DNA from: CAYPAV01 sp964408805
GTDB lineage: Bacteria; Pseudomonadota; Alphaproteobacteria; UBA8366
Direction of reading: 5' to 3'
Assembly (NCBI GenBank): GCA_964408805.1
Contig: CAYPAV010000003.1
Span: 1-64,000 of the forward strand
Length of the DNA: 64,000 nt
This document shows positions 50,053 to 59,426 of this stretch, in pieces. Positions within the stretch are counted from its first letter, which is position 1, and each line of letters starts with the position of its first letter. The position numbers and the translations under genes are program-made. The notes beneath the pieces are model-generated. The model was given only the letters and a program-made list of their open reading frames with translations, did not search any database and was not told the DNA's origin.

Positions 50053-51180
50053 ATGCGCATTGCCTTCTACGCGCCGATGAAATCGCCGGAGCATCCGGAA
50101 CCTTCCGGCGACCGCCGCATGGCTGGGCTTCTGATGAAGGCGTTGCGAATCGCCGGTCACGACGTGAGGCTGGCCTCCGATTTCCGGACCTATGACGGCG
50201 AGGGCGACGCCTCTCGGCAACGGCGCGATGCGCGTTCGGGCATGGGTTTGGCGCGGAAATTCGTTGCCGAGCATGCCGCGAACCCACCCGATCTGTGGTT
50301 CACCTATCACCTCTATCACAAGGCGCCGGACTGGCTCGGCCCCGTGATCGCCCGGCGGTTTTCCATTCCCTATGTGGTCGCGGAAGCGAGCCATGCACCG
50401 AAGCAGCGGCTAGGTCCCTGGCGGATCGGGCATGGTGCGGCCGCGGCCGCCCTTCGGCGCGCCGATCGGGTCATTTCGGTCAACCCCCGGGACGAACCCT
50501 GCCTCCGCGCATTGCTCGGCGGCGGGCAGCGCCTAACCCGGCTCCGTCCTTTCATCGACGGTCCCCCTCCACCCGCGGAACGCGATCCCGCGCGCCGCGA
50601 CCTTGCCCGGCGGCTCGACCTCGACCCTCAAGCGGCCTGGCTGCTCACGGTGGCGATGATGCGGCCGGGAAACAAACTCGCGTCCTATCGTATTCTCGGT
50701 GACGCCGCCCGGAAATGGACGCACCCCCGCTGGCAACTCTTGATCGCGGGCGACGGGCCGGCGCGCGGCGCGGCGGAACGCGCCTTCGAAGACACGGAAC
50801 GCGTTCGGTTTCTCGGCCGCCGGGACAGTGCCGAGTTGAGCCATCTCGCGGCCGCGGCCGACCTCTTCGTTTGGCCGGCGGTGAAGGAAGGCTACGGCAT
50901 GGCGCTCCTGGAAGCACAGGCCGCGGGTCTTCCGGTGGTCGCCGGCGAAACGCCCGGCGTCGCCAGCATCGTCGCCGACGGCAAGACCGGCAGTCTGACC
51001 CCGCAGAACGACGCCGATGCCTTTGCCGGAGCGGTCGACGGCCTGCTCGACGATCCCGATCGCCGCGCCGGCTATGCGGCGGCGGCCCGTTGCAAAGCGG
51101 CCCGCGAGCACGATATTAGCAGCGCGGCCGGACATCTCGACGACGTCCTTCATTCCCTCGAAACAACGGTTCCCGCATGA
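50053..51180 (+). CDS. Family 4-type glycosyltransferase (GT-B)
   Basis: 375-residue GT-B glycosyltransferase. It opens MRIAFYAPMKSPEHPEPSGDRRMAGLL, and the C-terminal nucleotide-sugar site has FVWPAVKEGYGMALLEAQAAGLPVVAG with the E-x7-E motif (Glu-Gly...Glu). Acceptor and donor are unknown. It is the first gene of a run of coupled genes; its stop overlaps the next start as ATGA. Probably a cell-envelope polysaccharide or glycolipid enzyme. Confidence 0.83.
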   Translation: MRIAFYAPMKSPEHPEPSGDRRMAGLLMKALRIAGHDVRLASDFRTYDGEGDASRQRRDARSGMGLARKFVAEHAANPPDLWFTYHLYHKAPDWLGPVIARRFSIPYVVAEASHAPKQRLGPWRIGHGAAAAALRRADRVISVNPRDEPCLRALLGGGQRLTRLRPFIDGPPPPAERDPARRDLARRLDLDPQAAWLLTVAMMRPGNKLASYRILGDAARKWTHPRWQLLIAGDGPARGAAERAFEDTERVRFLGRRDSAELSHLAAAADLFVWPAVKEGYGMALLEAQAAGLPVVAGETPGVASIVADGKTGSLTPQNDADAFAGAVDGLLDDPDRRAGYAAAARCKAAREHDISSAAGHLDDVLHSLETTVPA

Positions 51181-51779
51181 CGCTTCTTGCTCTCATACGC
51201 CACGGCCCCACCGAATGGAACGAGTCCGGTCTGGTGCAGAGCCATACCGACGTCCCGCTCAGCGCGGCCGGCCGGAAAATCGTCGGCGATTGGCGGGTTC
51301 CGACCGATCTTGCGGGGTCCCGATGGCTGTCCAGCCCGCTTGGCCGGGCGGTCGAGACGGCCCGAATACTTTCCGGCGAACAGGACATCGCCACCGATGC
51401 CCGCCTGGTCGAGATGGATTGGGGTACCTGGGAAGGCATGGACATGAAGGCACTCCGCGCGGAGATCGGTCATCCGGGCGAAGCCTGGCGCGCCGGCGGG
51501 CTCGACTTTCGGGCACCCGACGGGGAGAGCCAACGCGATGTCCAGAACCGGCTGCTCGGGCTCTTCGCCGAACTGTCGGAGGCGGGGACACCGACGCTTG
51601 CGACCTGCCATCGCGGCGTCGTTCGCGCCACCTTCGCCTTGGCGACCGGCTGGGATCAGACGACGTCCTGGCCGGAGGTGCTGCGCGATGACTGCGTCCA
51701 TCTCTTCGCGCTTTCGACCAAAGGCGTGCCCAGCACCGAACGATTGAACATTCCCCTGACCGACGCCGGAGCGGAATGA
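51177..51779 (+). CDS. Histidine phosphatase family protein
   Basis: 200-residue phosphoglycerate-mutase-like phosphatase with the phospho-His motif RHGPTEWN (residues 8-15), SSPLGRAVETARIL, the acid donor region EMDWGTWEGM and the second His in TCHRGVVRA. It is coupled by ATGA on both sides, to the glycosyltransferase upstream and the MurG-like one downstream. It may dephosphorylate a sugar phosphate for the same pathway. Confidence 0.88.
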   Translation: MTLLALIRHGPTEWNESGLVQSHTDVPLSAAGRKIVGDWRVPTDLAGSRWLSSPLGRAVETARILSGEQDIATDARLVEMDWGTWEGMDMKALRAEIGHPGEAWRAGGLDFRAPDGESQRDVQNRLLGLFAELSEAGTPTLATCHRGVVRATFALATGWDQTTSWPEVLRDDCVHLFALSTKGVPSTERLNIPLTDAGAE

Positions 51780-52915
51780 CCCGGGTTCTCATTTATCTGC
51801 AGCACCTGCTCGGTCTGGGGCATGGGGCGCGTGGGCTCGCCCTTGGCCGGGCGCTCGAACGGCAGGGCTGCGACGTCACCTTCGTCTCCGGCGGTTTTCC
51901 CGCCCTCGGACCCGATCCCGCGGCCTGCGATTTGATTCAACTGCCCCCGGTTCGCGCCGCCGATGCCCGATATTCGACATTGCTGGACCCTTCCGGCGCG
52001 GCGGTCGACGCCGCCTGGCGCGACGCTCGGCAAAAGGCGCTTCTCGACGCCTTCGAAACCGTGCGGCCGGACGTCCTCCTGATCGAGACCTTTCCGTTCG
52101 GACGCTGGCCGTTCCGATTCGAACTGCTGCCGCTCCTGAAAACCGCCCGGCCGGTTTGCCGAATCGCCTGCTCGATCCGCGACATCCTGGAGCCGAAGTC
52201 CTCGGCCCGTCGCAACCAGTCGATCATCGATTTGATCGATGAGTTCTTCGATCTCGTTCTGGTGCATGGCGACCCGGACCTCTTCCCGATCGAGGACAGT
52301 TTTGGTCGCGCCGCCGAAATCAAGGAGAAGATCCGCTATACGGGCTATGTGGTCCCGGCGGCACCGGAAGGCGACGACACGGACGGGACAGACGAGGTCA
52401 TCGTGTCGGCGGGCGGCGGCGGCACCGGAGCGGCCCTCTTCGATTGCGCCCTTGAGGCGGCTAGGGACGATACTCGCCACTGGCGCTTCCTCGTCGGCCC
52501 GAACTGCCAGGCGGAAACGAAGCGACGGCTGGCGGCGGCGACGGGAATCATCGTCGAACCCGTGCGCCCGGATTTCCGCGATTTGCTGGCGCGGGGTGAC
52601 GTCTCGCTGAGCCAGGCCGGCTACAACACCACGCTCGACATTCTCGGCGCCCGCGCGCGCGCCGTCGTCGTTCCCTTCGCCGGCCATGGCGAGACCGAAC
52701 AGACACGCCGTGCCGAGCACCTCGCCGAACGCAACCTCCTTGACGTGTTGCCGGAGGCGCGGCTAACGCCGGATTCGCTCCGAGGCGCGATCGAGGCCCG
52801 GCGGGCACAACCGAGGCCTCCGGTCGCCGGCATCGACCTAGATGGTGCGGCTCGCTCGGCGGAAATCCTCGCGGCGGCCCCCTCGTCTGGGCAGAGCCGC
52901 CGCCGCTCGGTATAA
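51776..52915 (+). CDS. GT28/MurG-like glycosyltransferase
   Basis: 379-residue GT-B protein with an N-terminal LQHLLGLGHGARGLALGRAL segment containing the G-x-GH motif, and a C-terminal domain with VSAGGGGTGAALF, SQAGYNTTLDIL and a PFAGHGETEQTRRAEHL segment typical of GT28. It probably transfers an activated sugar. It overlaps the phosphatase stop (ATGA) and is followed 9 bases later by the deacetylase. Confidence 0.82.
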   Translation: MTRVLIYLQHLLGLGHGARGLALGRALERQGCDVTFVSGGFPALGPDPAACDLIQLPPVRAADARYSTLLDPSGAAVDAAWRDARQKALLDAFETVRPDVLLIETFPFGRWPFRFELLPLLKTARPVCRIACSIRDILEPKSSARRNQSIIDLIDEFFDLVLVHGDPDLFPIEDSFGRAAEIKEKIRYTGYVVPAAPEGDDTDGTDEVIVSAGGGGTGAALFDCALEAARDDTRHWRFLVGPNCQAETKRRLAAATGIIVEPVRPDFRDLLARGDVSLSQAGYNTTLDILGARARAVVVPFAGHGETEQTRRAEHLAERNLLDVLPEARLTPDSLRGAIEARRAQPRPPVAGIDLDGAARSAEILAAAPSSGQSRRRSV

Positions 52916-52924
52916 CTGCGGCCG

Positions 52925-53698
52925 ATGACCGCGGCAGCCAAAGACGACGCCCCTTGGACGGCCCTGGTGGCTGAACTCGACGCGTGGGCGAAGATGGGCC
53001 GGCGCGCCAAGCTCTGGTGGCGGGACGACGATGCGACAAGTCCCGGCCCTCGTCTCGACCGTCTGATTTCGCTTGCACCGGAAGTTCCCGTCGCCCTCGC
53101 GGTCATCCCGGAGGAAACCGGCACGGCCCTCGCGAATCGGCTGGCTTCGGAGGCCGCCGTCATCGTCCTCCAGCACGGATTCGCCCATGTCAATCACGCC
53201 GAACCGACAGCGAAGAAATCGGAATACGGGCCGGACCGGCCCGTCGACGTGATGACGGCGGAAATCGGCCGCGGCCGGGAGCGGCTAGGGTCGCTCTTCG
53301 ATGCCCAGCTGTCGCCGGTCTTCGTGCCGCCGTGGAACCGGATCGACGCCGACCTCGCGGCTCGGCTCGGCGAGATCGATATCGCGGCGGTCTCGACCTT
53401 CGGATCGGCGGCGGGTGATGAAAGGCCACCGCGTCTAAACACCCATGTGGATTTGATCGATTGGCGGGGCGCCCGGGATTTCGTCGGCGCGGCGGCCGCG
53501 ATCGACGCGTTGGTTTCACATCTCGCGGACCGCCGCGAAGGCCGGGCGCACGCCGAAGAAGCAACCGGCCTTCTGACACATCATCGCGATCACGATCCGA
53601 ACACGTGGAATTTCCTTGAACGCCTGTTCGAAGCCACGAAAATGCACAGGGCGGCCGAATGGCTTGATATCGGCGCCCTTTTGGAGAGTCATCGATGA
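52925..53698 (+). CDS. Polysaccharide deacetylase family protein
   Basis: 257-residue NodB-like carbohydrate esterase 4 homologue. WWRDDDAT contains the Asp-Asp metal and base motif, VLQHGFAHVNHA the metal-binding His pair, and VPPWNRID the C-terminal catalytic segment. The lipid or sugar substrate is probably made by the two upstream glycosyltransferases. It has no signal peptide, unlike secreted CE4 enzymes, so it works in the cytoplasm or on a membrane intermediate. It is coupled to the next gene by ATGA. Confidence 0.83.
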   Translation: MTAAAKDDAPWTALVAELDAWAKMGRRAKLWWRDDDATSPGPRLDRLISLAPEVPVALAVIPEETGTALANRLASEAAVIVLQHGFAHVNHAEPTAKKSEYGPDRPVDVMTAEIGRGRERLGSLFDAQLSPVFVPPWNRIDADLAARLGEIDIAAVSTFGSAAGDERPPRLNTHVDLIDWRGARDFVGAAAAIDALVSHLADRREGRAHAEEATGLLTHHRDHDPNTWNFLERLFEATKMHRAAEWLDIGALLESHR

Positions 53699-54237
53699 AA
53701 CGCTATCGGTATCCGACATCCGCGCTCCGCGGCGACTACATCCGCGCGGGTATCGGCGTGCTCGTGACCGGCGGCATGTTGATCGGCGCAAGCGCGGTGC
53801 CGGTGATGTTTGTGCTGATCGGCGCCATCTTCCTACTGTTTCTCGGATTTGGCCTGCAGACCTGGTCCCGTCACATGTCGATGTTCGAGATCATGCCCGA
53901 CGGCTTGATGGTCTATGGTTTGCGGCGGAAGAAGCTGGCGTGGAGCGACCTTCAGGGCGCGCGTCTGCGTTTTTTTACGACCAAGAAGGACCGGGATGCC
54001 GGCTGGATGGAATTGACTATCCTCAGCGAGTCGGGAAAGACGCGGATCGACTCGAACATCGAGGGTTTCAAGGAAATCCTGTCGGCGGTCGCGAAACAGA
54101 CCGAATCACGCGGTCTTCCGCTCGACGAGAACAGCGTCGAGAACCTGCGCTCGCTGGGCATCGAGACGAAATCGCCGGGCCTTCCCGATGCGGCGAAGAA
54201 ATGGGATAAATCAAGGCCCTGGGACGACGAACTGTAG
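53695..54237 (+). CDS. Two-helix membrane protein, PH-like domain, unknown function
   Basis: 180-residue protein. Two adjacent transmembrane segments (about 18-54) are followed by a beta-rich cytoplasmic part (MSMFEIMPDGLMVYGLRRKKLAWSDLQGARL...TKKDRDAGWMELTILS) that looks like a bacterial PH-like (bPH/DUF) domain, and a polar tail ending PWDDEL. No specific family was identified. It is the fifth gene of the coupled glycan operon, so it may help membrane localisation of the other products. Confidence 0.7.
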   Translation: MKRYRYPTSALRGDYIRAGIGVLVTGGMLIGASAVPVMFVLIGAIFLLFLGFGLQTWSRHMSMFEIMPDGLMVYGLRRKKLAWSDLQGARLRFFTTKKDRDAGWMELTILSESGKTRIDSNIEGFKEILSAVAKQTESRGLPLDENSVENLRSLGIETKSPGLPDAAKKWDKSRPWDDEL

Positions 54238-54347
54238 CCGGCGACACCAGGACCTCACCATCCCTTGAACATGATCGATTTGCACTTGCCGGCCTGGCAT
54301 GGCACGAGACATCGAGACACGATGTGCGCTACTCACGCCTTTCGAAA

Positions 54348-56261
54348 ATGAAACGTCTGCGAACCGCCGGGTTGCTGTTTCTCGCCTTCTTCGGCGCGAG
54401 CACCGCCGATGCGGCCACCTATCGGGAATCGCCAATTCTCGAGGCGCGCGTGAAATCGGGCGATCTGCCGCCGGTCACGGAACGCCTGCCGAAGCGTCCG
54501 GCGACGGCCACGATGGATCGCCCCGATCAGATCGAGGGGATTTACGGCGACGAAATACGGCTGCTGATGGCGCGGGCGAAGGACGTGCGCCTTATGGTCG
54601 CTTATGGCTACTCGCGGCTCGTCAAATATGATCATCGGCTGAATCTTGTGGTCGATCTTCTCCATCGGATCTCGGTCGAAGACGGCCGCATCTTCACGCT
54701 GCACCTTCGTCCCGGCCACAAATGGTCGGACGGCACCCCCTTTACGACCGAGGACTTCCGCTACTATTGGGAAGACATCGCGAACAATCAGGAACTGTCG
54801 CCGCTTGGCCCGCCGAAAGCGCTTAAAGGGGATGGTTGGCCGCCCGAAGTCACGATTATCGACGCCCACACCATCCGTTTCGTCTGGCCCAAGCCGAATC
54901 CGGACTTTCTGCCTTCCCTGGCCCGCACGAGGCCCTATTTCATCTATCGGCCGGCACATTATCTAAAACGATTCCATGCCAAATACGCCGATCGCGCCGC
55001 CTTGGACGCGGCGGCCAAGAAAGCCGGATTCCGGAATTGGGCGGGCCGTCACAACCGACTCGACAATCCCTATAAATTCGACAATCCCGAACGCCCGACC
55101 CTGCAGCCCTGGATCAACACCACGGCGCTGCCCGCCGAACGCTTCATCTTCAAACGCAATCCCTTCTATCACCGGGTCGACGCCTCGGGCCGTCAGCTCC
55201 CCTATATCGACAGGATCGTCATGACGATCGCCAACAAGCGCCTGATCCCGGCGAAAGCGGGGGCCGGCGAGGCCGATCTCCAGGCAAGGTATCTGCGGTT
55301 CGACAATTTCGTTTTCCTGAAGGAGAACGCCGAGCGCTCGAAATACCGGGTCCGGACATGGCAGGTCGGCAAGGGGGCGCATATGGCGCTATTCCCGAAC
55401 CTGAATGCCAACGACCCGGCTTGGCGGAAACTGATGCGGGACGTTCGTTTTCGCCGCGCCCTCTCGCTTGCGATCAATCGGCGGGAATTGAACAAGGCGC
55501 TCTTCTACGGCCTTGGTTTGGCGGCGCAGAACACGGTCCTGCCGCAAAGCGCGCTCTATCGAGAGGACTATCGGAAGGCCTGGACCTCTTTCGACGTGGA
55601 GGCGGCCAATCGGCTCCTGGATACGATCGGCCTTACCGAGCGCACCGAGAATGGCCTTCGTCGGCTTCCAGATGGCCGCCCCGCCGTGATTATCATCGAG
55701 ACCGCCGGCGAGAACACCGAGGAACCCGACGTCCTACAACTCATTCGCGACAGCTGGCAAAGGATCGGTATCGATCTCCTGGTCAAGCCCTCGCATCGCG
55801 ACGTGCTTCGCAATCGGATCTATGCGGGGGAGACGGTGATGTCGATCTCATGGGGGTTGGAGAACGGACTGCCTGGTCCGGACTCTAACCCGGCGGAACT
55901 GGCACCGACCCGCCAGATTCAATACCAATGGCCGAAATGGGGTCAGTACGTCGAGACCGGGGGCCAGGTCGGCAAAGTGACCGATATGCCCTCGGCACGC
56001 CGGCTGAGCGAACTCCTGGCGGAATGGCGCGCGGCACTCACCCGCAAGATACGTCGCCGCGTCTGGCACGAGATGCTGTCGATTCATGCGGATCAATTGT
56101 TTTCGATCGGCCTGATTTCGGGAACCCTGCAGCCGATCGTCGTCAACCGTCGGCTTCGGAACGTGCCCAAGGAAGGCATTTACAGCTGGCAGCCGGGGGC
56201 CCATTTCGGCCTCTACGAACCGGACACCTTTTGGATGGTGCCGATCGGCGGCTCGCTTTAG
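54348..56261 (+). CDS. Family 5 extracellular solute-binding protein (peptide-type)
   Basis: 637-residue periplasmic protein with signal peptide (MKRLRTAGLLFLAFFGASTADA). The large two-lobe fold of SBP_bac_5 is supported by GYSRLVKYDHRLNLVVDLLHRISVEDGRIFTLHLRPGHKWSDGTPFT and, later, DVRFRRALSLAINRRELNKAL. No ABC permease or ATPase lies next to it, so it is an orphan receptor or pairs with distant genes. The ATG at 54348 was chosen at the start of the signal peptide; an in-frame GTG 24 bases earlier is possible. Confidence 0.85.
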   Translation: MKRLRTAGLLFLAFFGASTADAATYRESPILEARVKSGDLPPVTERLPKRPATATMDRPDQIEGIYGDEIRLLMARAKDVRLMVAYGYSRLVKYDHRLNLVVDLLHRISVEDGRIFTLHLRPGHKWSDGTPFTTEDFRYYWEDIANNQELSPLGPPKALKGDGWPPEVTIIDAHTIRFVWPKPNPDFLPSLARTRPYFIYRPAHYLKRFHAKYADRAALDAAAKKAGFRNWAGRHNRLDNPYKFDNPERPTLQPWINTTALPAERFIFKRNPFYHRVDASGRQLPYIDRIVMTIANKRLIPAKAGAGEADLQARYLRFDNFVFLKENAERSKYRVRTWQVGKGAHMALFPNLNANDPAWRKLMRDVRFRRALSLAINRRELNKALFYGLGLAAQNTVLPQSALYREDYRKAWTSFDVEAANRLLDTIGLTERTENGLRRLPDGRPAVIIIETAGENTEEPDVLQLIRDSWQRIGIDLLVKPSHRDVLRNRIYAGETVMSISWGLENGLPGPDSNPAELAPTRQIQYQWPKWGQYVETGGQVGKVTDMPSARRLSELLAEWRAALTRKIRRRVWHEMLSIHADQLFSIGLISGTLQPIVVNRRLRNVPKEGIYSWQPGAHFGLYEPDTFWMVPIGGSL

Positions 56262-56284
56262 AGCATGTCCCGGTCATATGGAGA

Positions 56285-56560
56285 TCAGGGGCTGGGTGGC
56301 GCCTCGGCGGCAGCCGACGCCATGCCCAGGGCCAGCTTGTAGATTTCCAGGATTTCCTCTTGCTCCTGACGGTCGACCGCTTCCATCTTCCGCAGACGGA
56401 CGATCTGCCGCATGATCTTCGCGTCGAAACCGTTGGCCTTGGCTTCCGCGTAAACCTCGCGGATATCCATGGCGATGGTCGCCCGCTCCTCTTCCAATCG
56501 CTCGATCCGCTCGATAAAGGCGCGCAACCGCTCGCCCGCGACACCACCGACATCCGCCAT
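56285..56560 (-). CDS. gapR: GapR-like DUF2312 nucleoid protein
   Basis: 91-residue helical protein. The core segment ERLRAFIERIERLEEERATIAMDI and VYAEAKANGFDAKIMRQIVRLRKM is the DUF2312/GapR signature. In Caulobacter GapR binds overtwisted, AT-rich DNA ahead of replication and transcription and supports gyrase. The full-length protein is normally about 90 residues, as here. It is divergent from phoR across 100 bases. Confidence 0.93.
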   Translation of the reverse strand: MADVGGVAGERLRAFIERIERLEEERATIAMDIREVYAEAKANGFDAKIMRQIVRLRKMEAVDRQEQEEILEIYKLALGMASAAAEAPPSP

Positions 56561-56660
56561 CTCAGTTTCCTTGCTTCAAATTTGATTCGCCTGCCAAGGC
56601 GGCGCACTCTACCGGCCGGAGGAAGGCCCCTCAAGCACGAAGGACGACGAGGCCCCGCCA

Positions 56661-57734
56661 ATGGAAGCGACAACCACCACGGCCATTCTCGATGCCCTGC
56701 CCGACCCCGTTCTGATGGTCGACGACGGCCCTCGGATCATTGCCGCGAACCAGGCCGCGATGGAGCTCCTCGGCCCGCAAATCCTCGACCGGTCGCTGGC
56801 TCTTGTCCTTCGCCATCCGGAAATTCTGGAGACCGTCGACAATGTGATGTCCGGAAGCGGCCGGGAGCGCGCGCGGATTACGCTTCGAGGCGCGGTCCCG
56901 CGCAGTTTTGATGTCCAGGTGGCGGGTTTACCGTCGAAAACAGCCGATCCTGCGCGCGTTGTCCTCGTTCTGCACGATATTACCGCGGCCGAAAGCGCCG
57001 ATCGAATGCGCGCCGATTTCGTCGCCAATGTCAGCCATGAACTCCGCTCGCCGCTTTCCTCTCTCGTTGGATTCATCGAAACCCTGCAAGGGGCGGCGCG
57101 GGAGGACGCAGCGGCGCGCGACCGCTTCCTCGACATCATGAGCGGCGAAGCCAATCGGATGGCGCGATTGATCGACGATCTATTGTCCCTTTCGAAGGTC
57201 GAAACCAACGAACATGTGGCGCCGGAGAACCGGTTGGACATAGTGGGTCTACTGAAAGAGGTCGTGAATACACTCGCGAATCGATCGCGCGAAAGCGGTG
57301 TCGCGGTCGAACTCGACGCGGCGGAACCCCTGCCGGCCGTCATCGGCGATCGCGACGAACTCGTCGAGGTCTTCCACAATCTGATCGACAACGCGGTGAA
57401 GTACGGCGGCGACGACTCGATTGTCCACGTCGTTGCCCGCGAGGTCGACAGAATTCCCGATCTCGGCGGCCCCGGTGTCCTTGTTTCGGTCGAGGATCAA
57501 GGAGACGGCATTGCGGCCGAACATCTGCCACGCCTGACGGAGCGATTCTATCGCGCCGACAAGGGCCGGTCGCGAAGCATGGGCGGGACCGGCCTCGGCC
57601 TGGCCATCGTGAAGCACATCGTCAACCGCCACCGCGGTCGTCTGGCAATCGACAGCACGGTCGGCGAAGGCAGCGTTTTCACGGTCTATCTTCGAAGTCG
57701 GGCGAATGGAGCGGAAAAACCGTCTTCGTCATAA
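56661..57734 (+). CDS. phoR: Phosphate regulon sensor kinase PhoR, soluble form
   Basis: 357-residue histidine kinase. A PAS domain (about 6-110) is followed by HisKA with VSHELRSPLSS (His126) and HATPase_c with NLIDNAVKYGG, DQGDGI and GGTGLGLAIV motifs. PhoR normally has an N-terminal membrane anchor. Here the frame begins directly at the PAS domain and no upstream in-frame extension exists, so the protein is probably cytoplasmic. It partners PhoB, two genes downstream, with phoU between. Confidence 0.85.
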   Translation: MEATTTTAILDALPDPVLMVDDGPRIIAANQAAMELLGPQILDRSLALVLRHPEILETVDNVMSGSGRERARITLRGAVPRSFDVQVAGLPSKTADPARVVLVLHDITAAESADRMRADFVANVSHELRSPLSSLVGFIETLQGAAREDAAARDRFLDIMSGEANRMARLIDDLLSLSKVETNEHVAPENRLDIVGLLKEVVNTLANRSRESGVAVELDAAEPLPAVIGDRDELVEVFHNLIDNAVKYGGDDSIVHVVAREVDRIPDLGGPGVLVSVEDQGDGIAAEHLPRLTERFYRADKGRSRSMGGTGLGLAIVKHIVNRHRGRLAIDSTVGEGSVFTVYLRSRANGAEKPSSS

Positions 57735-57834
57735 AACTGAAACATACGCGGCATAGAACGGAACCTCACAGGACTTAGAGAGTCCATACGCGGCGGTTTC
57801 GGCCAGAAGCGGTTTCGTTTAGGAAAGACGGGTC

Positions 57835-58575
57835 ATGGCCCAGGAACGGATTTCGGACATCTTCGACGCAGAGCTCGACCGCCTCGACAACATGATCGCC
57901 GAGATGGGTGGTTTGGCGGAATCGCAGCTCGCGCGCGCCATCGAGGCGCTGGTGCGGCGCGATGTCGAGGCGGCCGAGGCAATCCTGCCGAACGACAAGA
58001 AGATCGATGCGCTGGAAGCGGAGATCTGCGAATTCACGGTCAAGCTGGTGGCACTGCGCCAGCCGATGGCGGACGATCTCAGAATCATGGTCGCCGCATT
58101 GAAGGTGTCGAGCGTGATCGAGCGGATCGGCGACTATGCCAAGAACATCGCCAAACGCACCCACGTGCTGGCGAAGGCGCCGGCGATGACAAGCGCTCTC
58201 AATACCGTCTCGCGGATGGGCGGACTGGTTCAGGAAATGATCACCAGCGTGCTCGATGCCTATGTCGCCCGCGACATCGAGATGGCCGAGGACGTCCGCC
58301 AACGCGACCGCGAGGTCGATTTGATGCATACCAGCCTGTTCCGCGAACTCCTCACCTACATGATGGAGGATCCCCGCAACATCACGCCGTGCACGCACCT
58401 CCTTTTCATCGCCAAGAATATCGAGCGGATCGGCGACCACACGACGGGTATCGCCGAACAGATCCATTTCATCGTGGACGGCGCGGTGCCGGGCGACGAA
58501 CGCCCGAAGGACGACAGGTCGAGCTTCACCCTCGTCGAACCGGACACCCTGACGGCCAAAGAGACGCGAACATGA
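57835..58575 (+). CDS. phoU: Phosphate signalling protein PhoU
   Basis: 246-residue helical protein made of two PhoU repeats (about 10-110 and 120-225) with the metal-binding E/D-x3-D motifs (LDNMIAEMGGLAE, IERIGDYAKNIA and IERIGDHTTGIA). In the classical system PhoU keeps PhoR inactive when PstSCAB carries phosphate. Without pst genes beside it, PhoU may work with the Pit carrier downstream (inference). Its stop overlaps phoB as ATGA. Confidence 0.94.
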   Translation: MAQERISDIFDAELDRLDNMIAEMGGLAESQLARAIEALVRRDVEAAEAILPNDKKIDALEAEICEFTVKLVALRQPMADDLRIMVAALKVSSVIERIGDYAKNIAKRTHVLAKAPAMTSALNTVSRMGGLVQEMITSVLDAYVARDIEMAEDVRQRDREVDLMHTSLFRELLTYMMEDPRNITPCTHLLFIAKNIERIGDHTTGIAEQIHFIVDGAVPGDERPKDDRSSFTLVEPDTLTAKETRT

Positions 58576-59261
58576 CAGCGACAATCCTTCTGGTCGAAGA
58601 CGAACCGGCCCAGGCCGAACTCCTCCGCTACAATCTCGAGAAGGCGGGGTTCGAATGCCTGGTCGGGCCGAACGGCGAGGAGGCCTTGCTTCTGGCCGAG
58701 GAAGAAAATCCGGATCTGATGATCCTCGACTGGATGCTGCCGGATATTTCCGGCATTGAGGTCTGCCGGCGCCTGCGCGCGGACGGGGCGACCAAGGGGA
58801 TTCCAGTCATCATGCTGACGGCGCGGGGCGAGGAGACCGACCGGGTACGCGGTCTCGAGAGCGGGGCCGACGACTATGTCGTCAAACCCTACTCGCCGAA
58901 CGAGATCATCGCCCGGGTCAAGGCGGTCCTGCGCCGGGCGCGACCCGCCCTCGACTCCGAACTGCTGGAATATGACGACATCGTCGTCGACCTTGCGGCG
59001 CATAAGGTCCGGCGGGGGAACGAGCCAATTCGTCTTGGGCCGACCGAGTTCCGGCTCTTGCGGGTGCTGATGGAACGCCCGGGACGCGTCTTCTCGCGCG
59101 AGCAATTGCTCGACCGGGCCTGGGGACGTGACGTCTATCTCCAGAATCGAACCGTCGACGTTCATATCCGCCGGCTTCGCAAGGCGCTGAACGAGGCCGG
59201 GGGGGAAGACCTTATTCGTACTATCCGCGGCGAAGGCTATGCGATCGATCGCGATGGCTGA
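58572..59261 (+). CDS. phoB: Phosphate regulon response regulator PhoB
   Basis: 229-residue OmpR/PhoB-family regulator. The receiver domain has Asp9/Asp11, the phospho-acceptor Asp53 (ILDWMLP) and Lys in VKPYSPNE. The winged-helix domain has RLGPTEFRLLRVLMERPGRVFSREQLL and RTVDVHIRRLRKAL. The start at 58572 is the ATGA overlap with phoU. Classical Pho boxes (two TGTCA-type repeats) were not recognised upstream of any gene in this window. Confidence 0.94.
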   Translation: MTATILLVEDEPAQAELLRYNLEKAGFECLVGPNGEEALLLAEEENPDLMILDWMLPDISGIEVCRRLRADGATKGIPVIMLTARGEETDRVRGLESGADDYVVKPYSPNEIIARVKAVLRRARPALDSELLEYDDIVVDLAAHKVRRGNEPIRLGPTEFRLLRVLMERPGRVFSREQLLDRAWGRDVYLQNRTVDVHIRRLRKALNEAGGEDLIRTIRGEGYAIDRDG

Positions 59262-59426
59262 AGAACGACGGACACACCGGAAATATGGTTCCAATTCGGA
59301 AGCCAATTCCAAGCCAACCACACAACAAGGATCCAAACCGACCAATGCACATTGAATTCATGCCGGACGATTCGGCAATCGAAGACCGCATCTCCGCCCC
59401 GGGCAGACTGCATAGGCGCGACCAGC

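Noticed and set aside
57735..57834. Pho box upstream of phoU
   Set aside because: No pair of TGTCA-like repeats with 11-base spacing is present.
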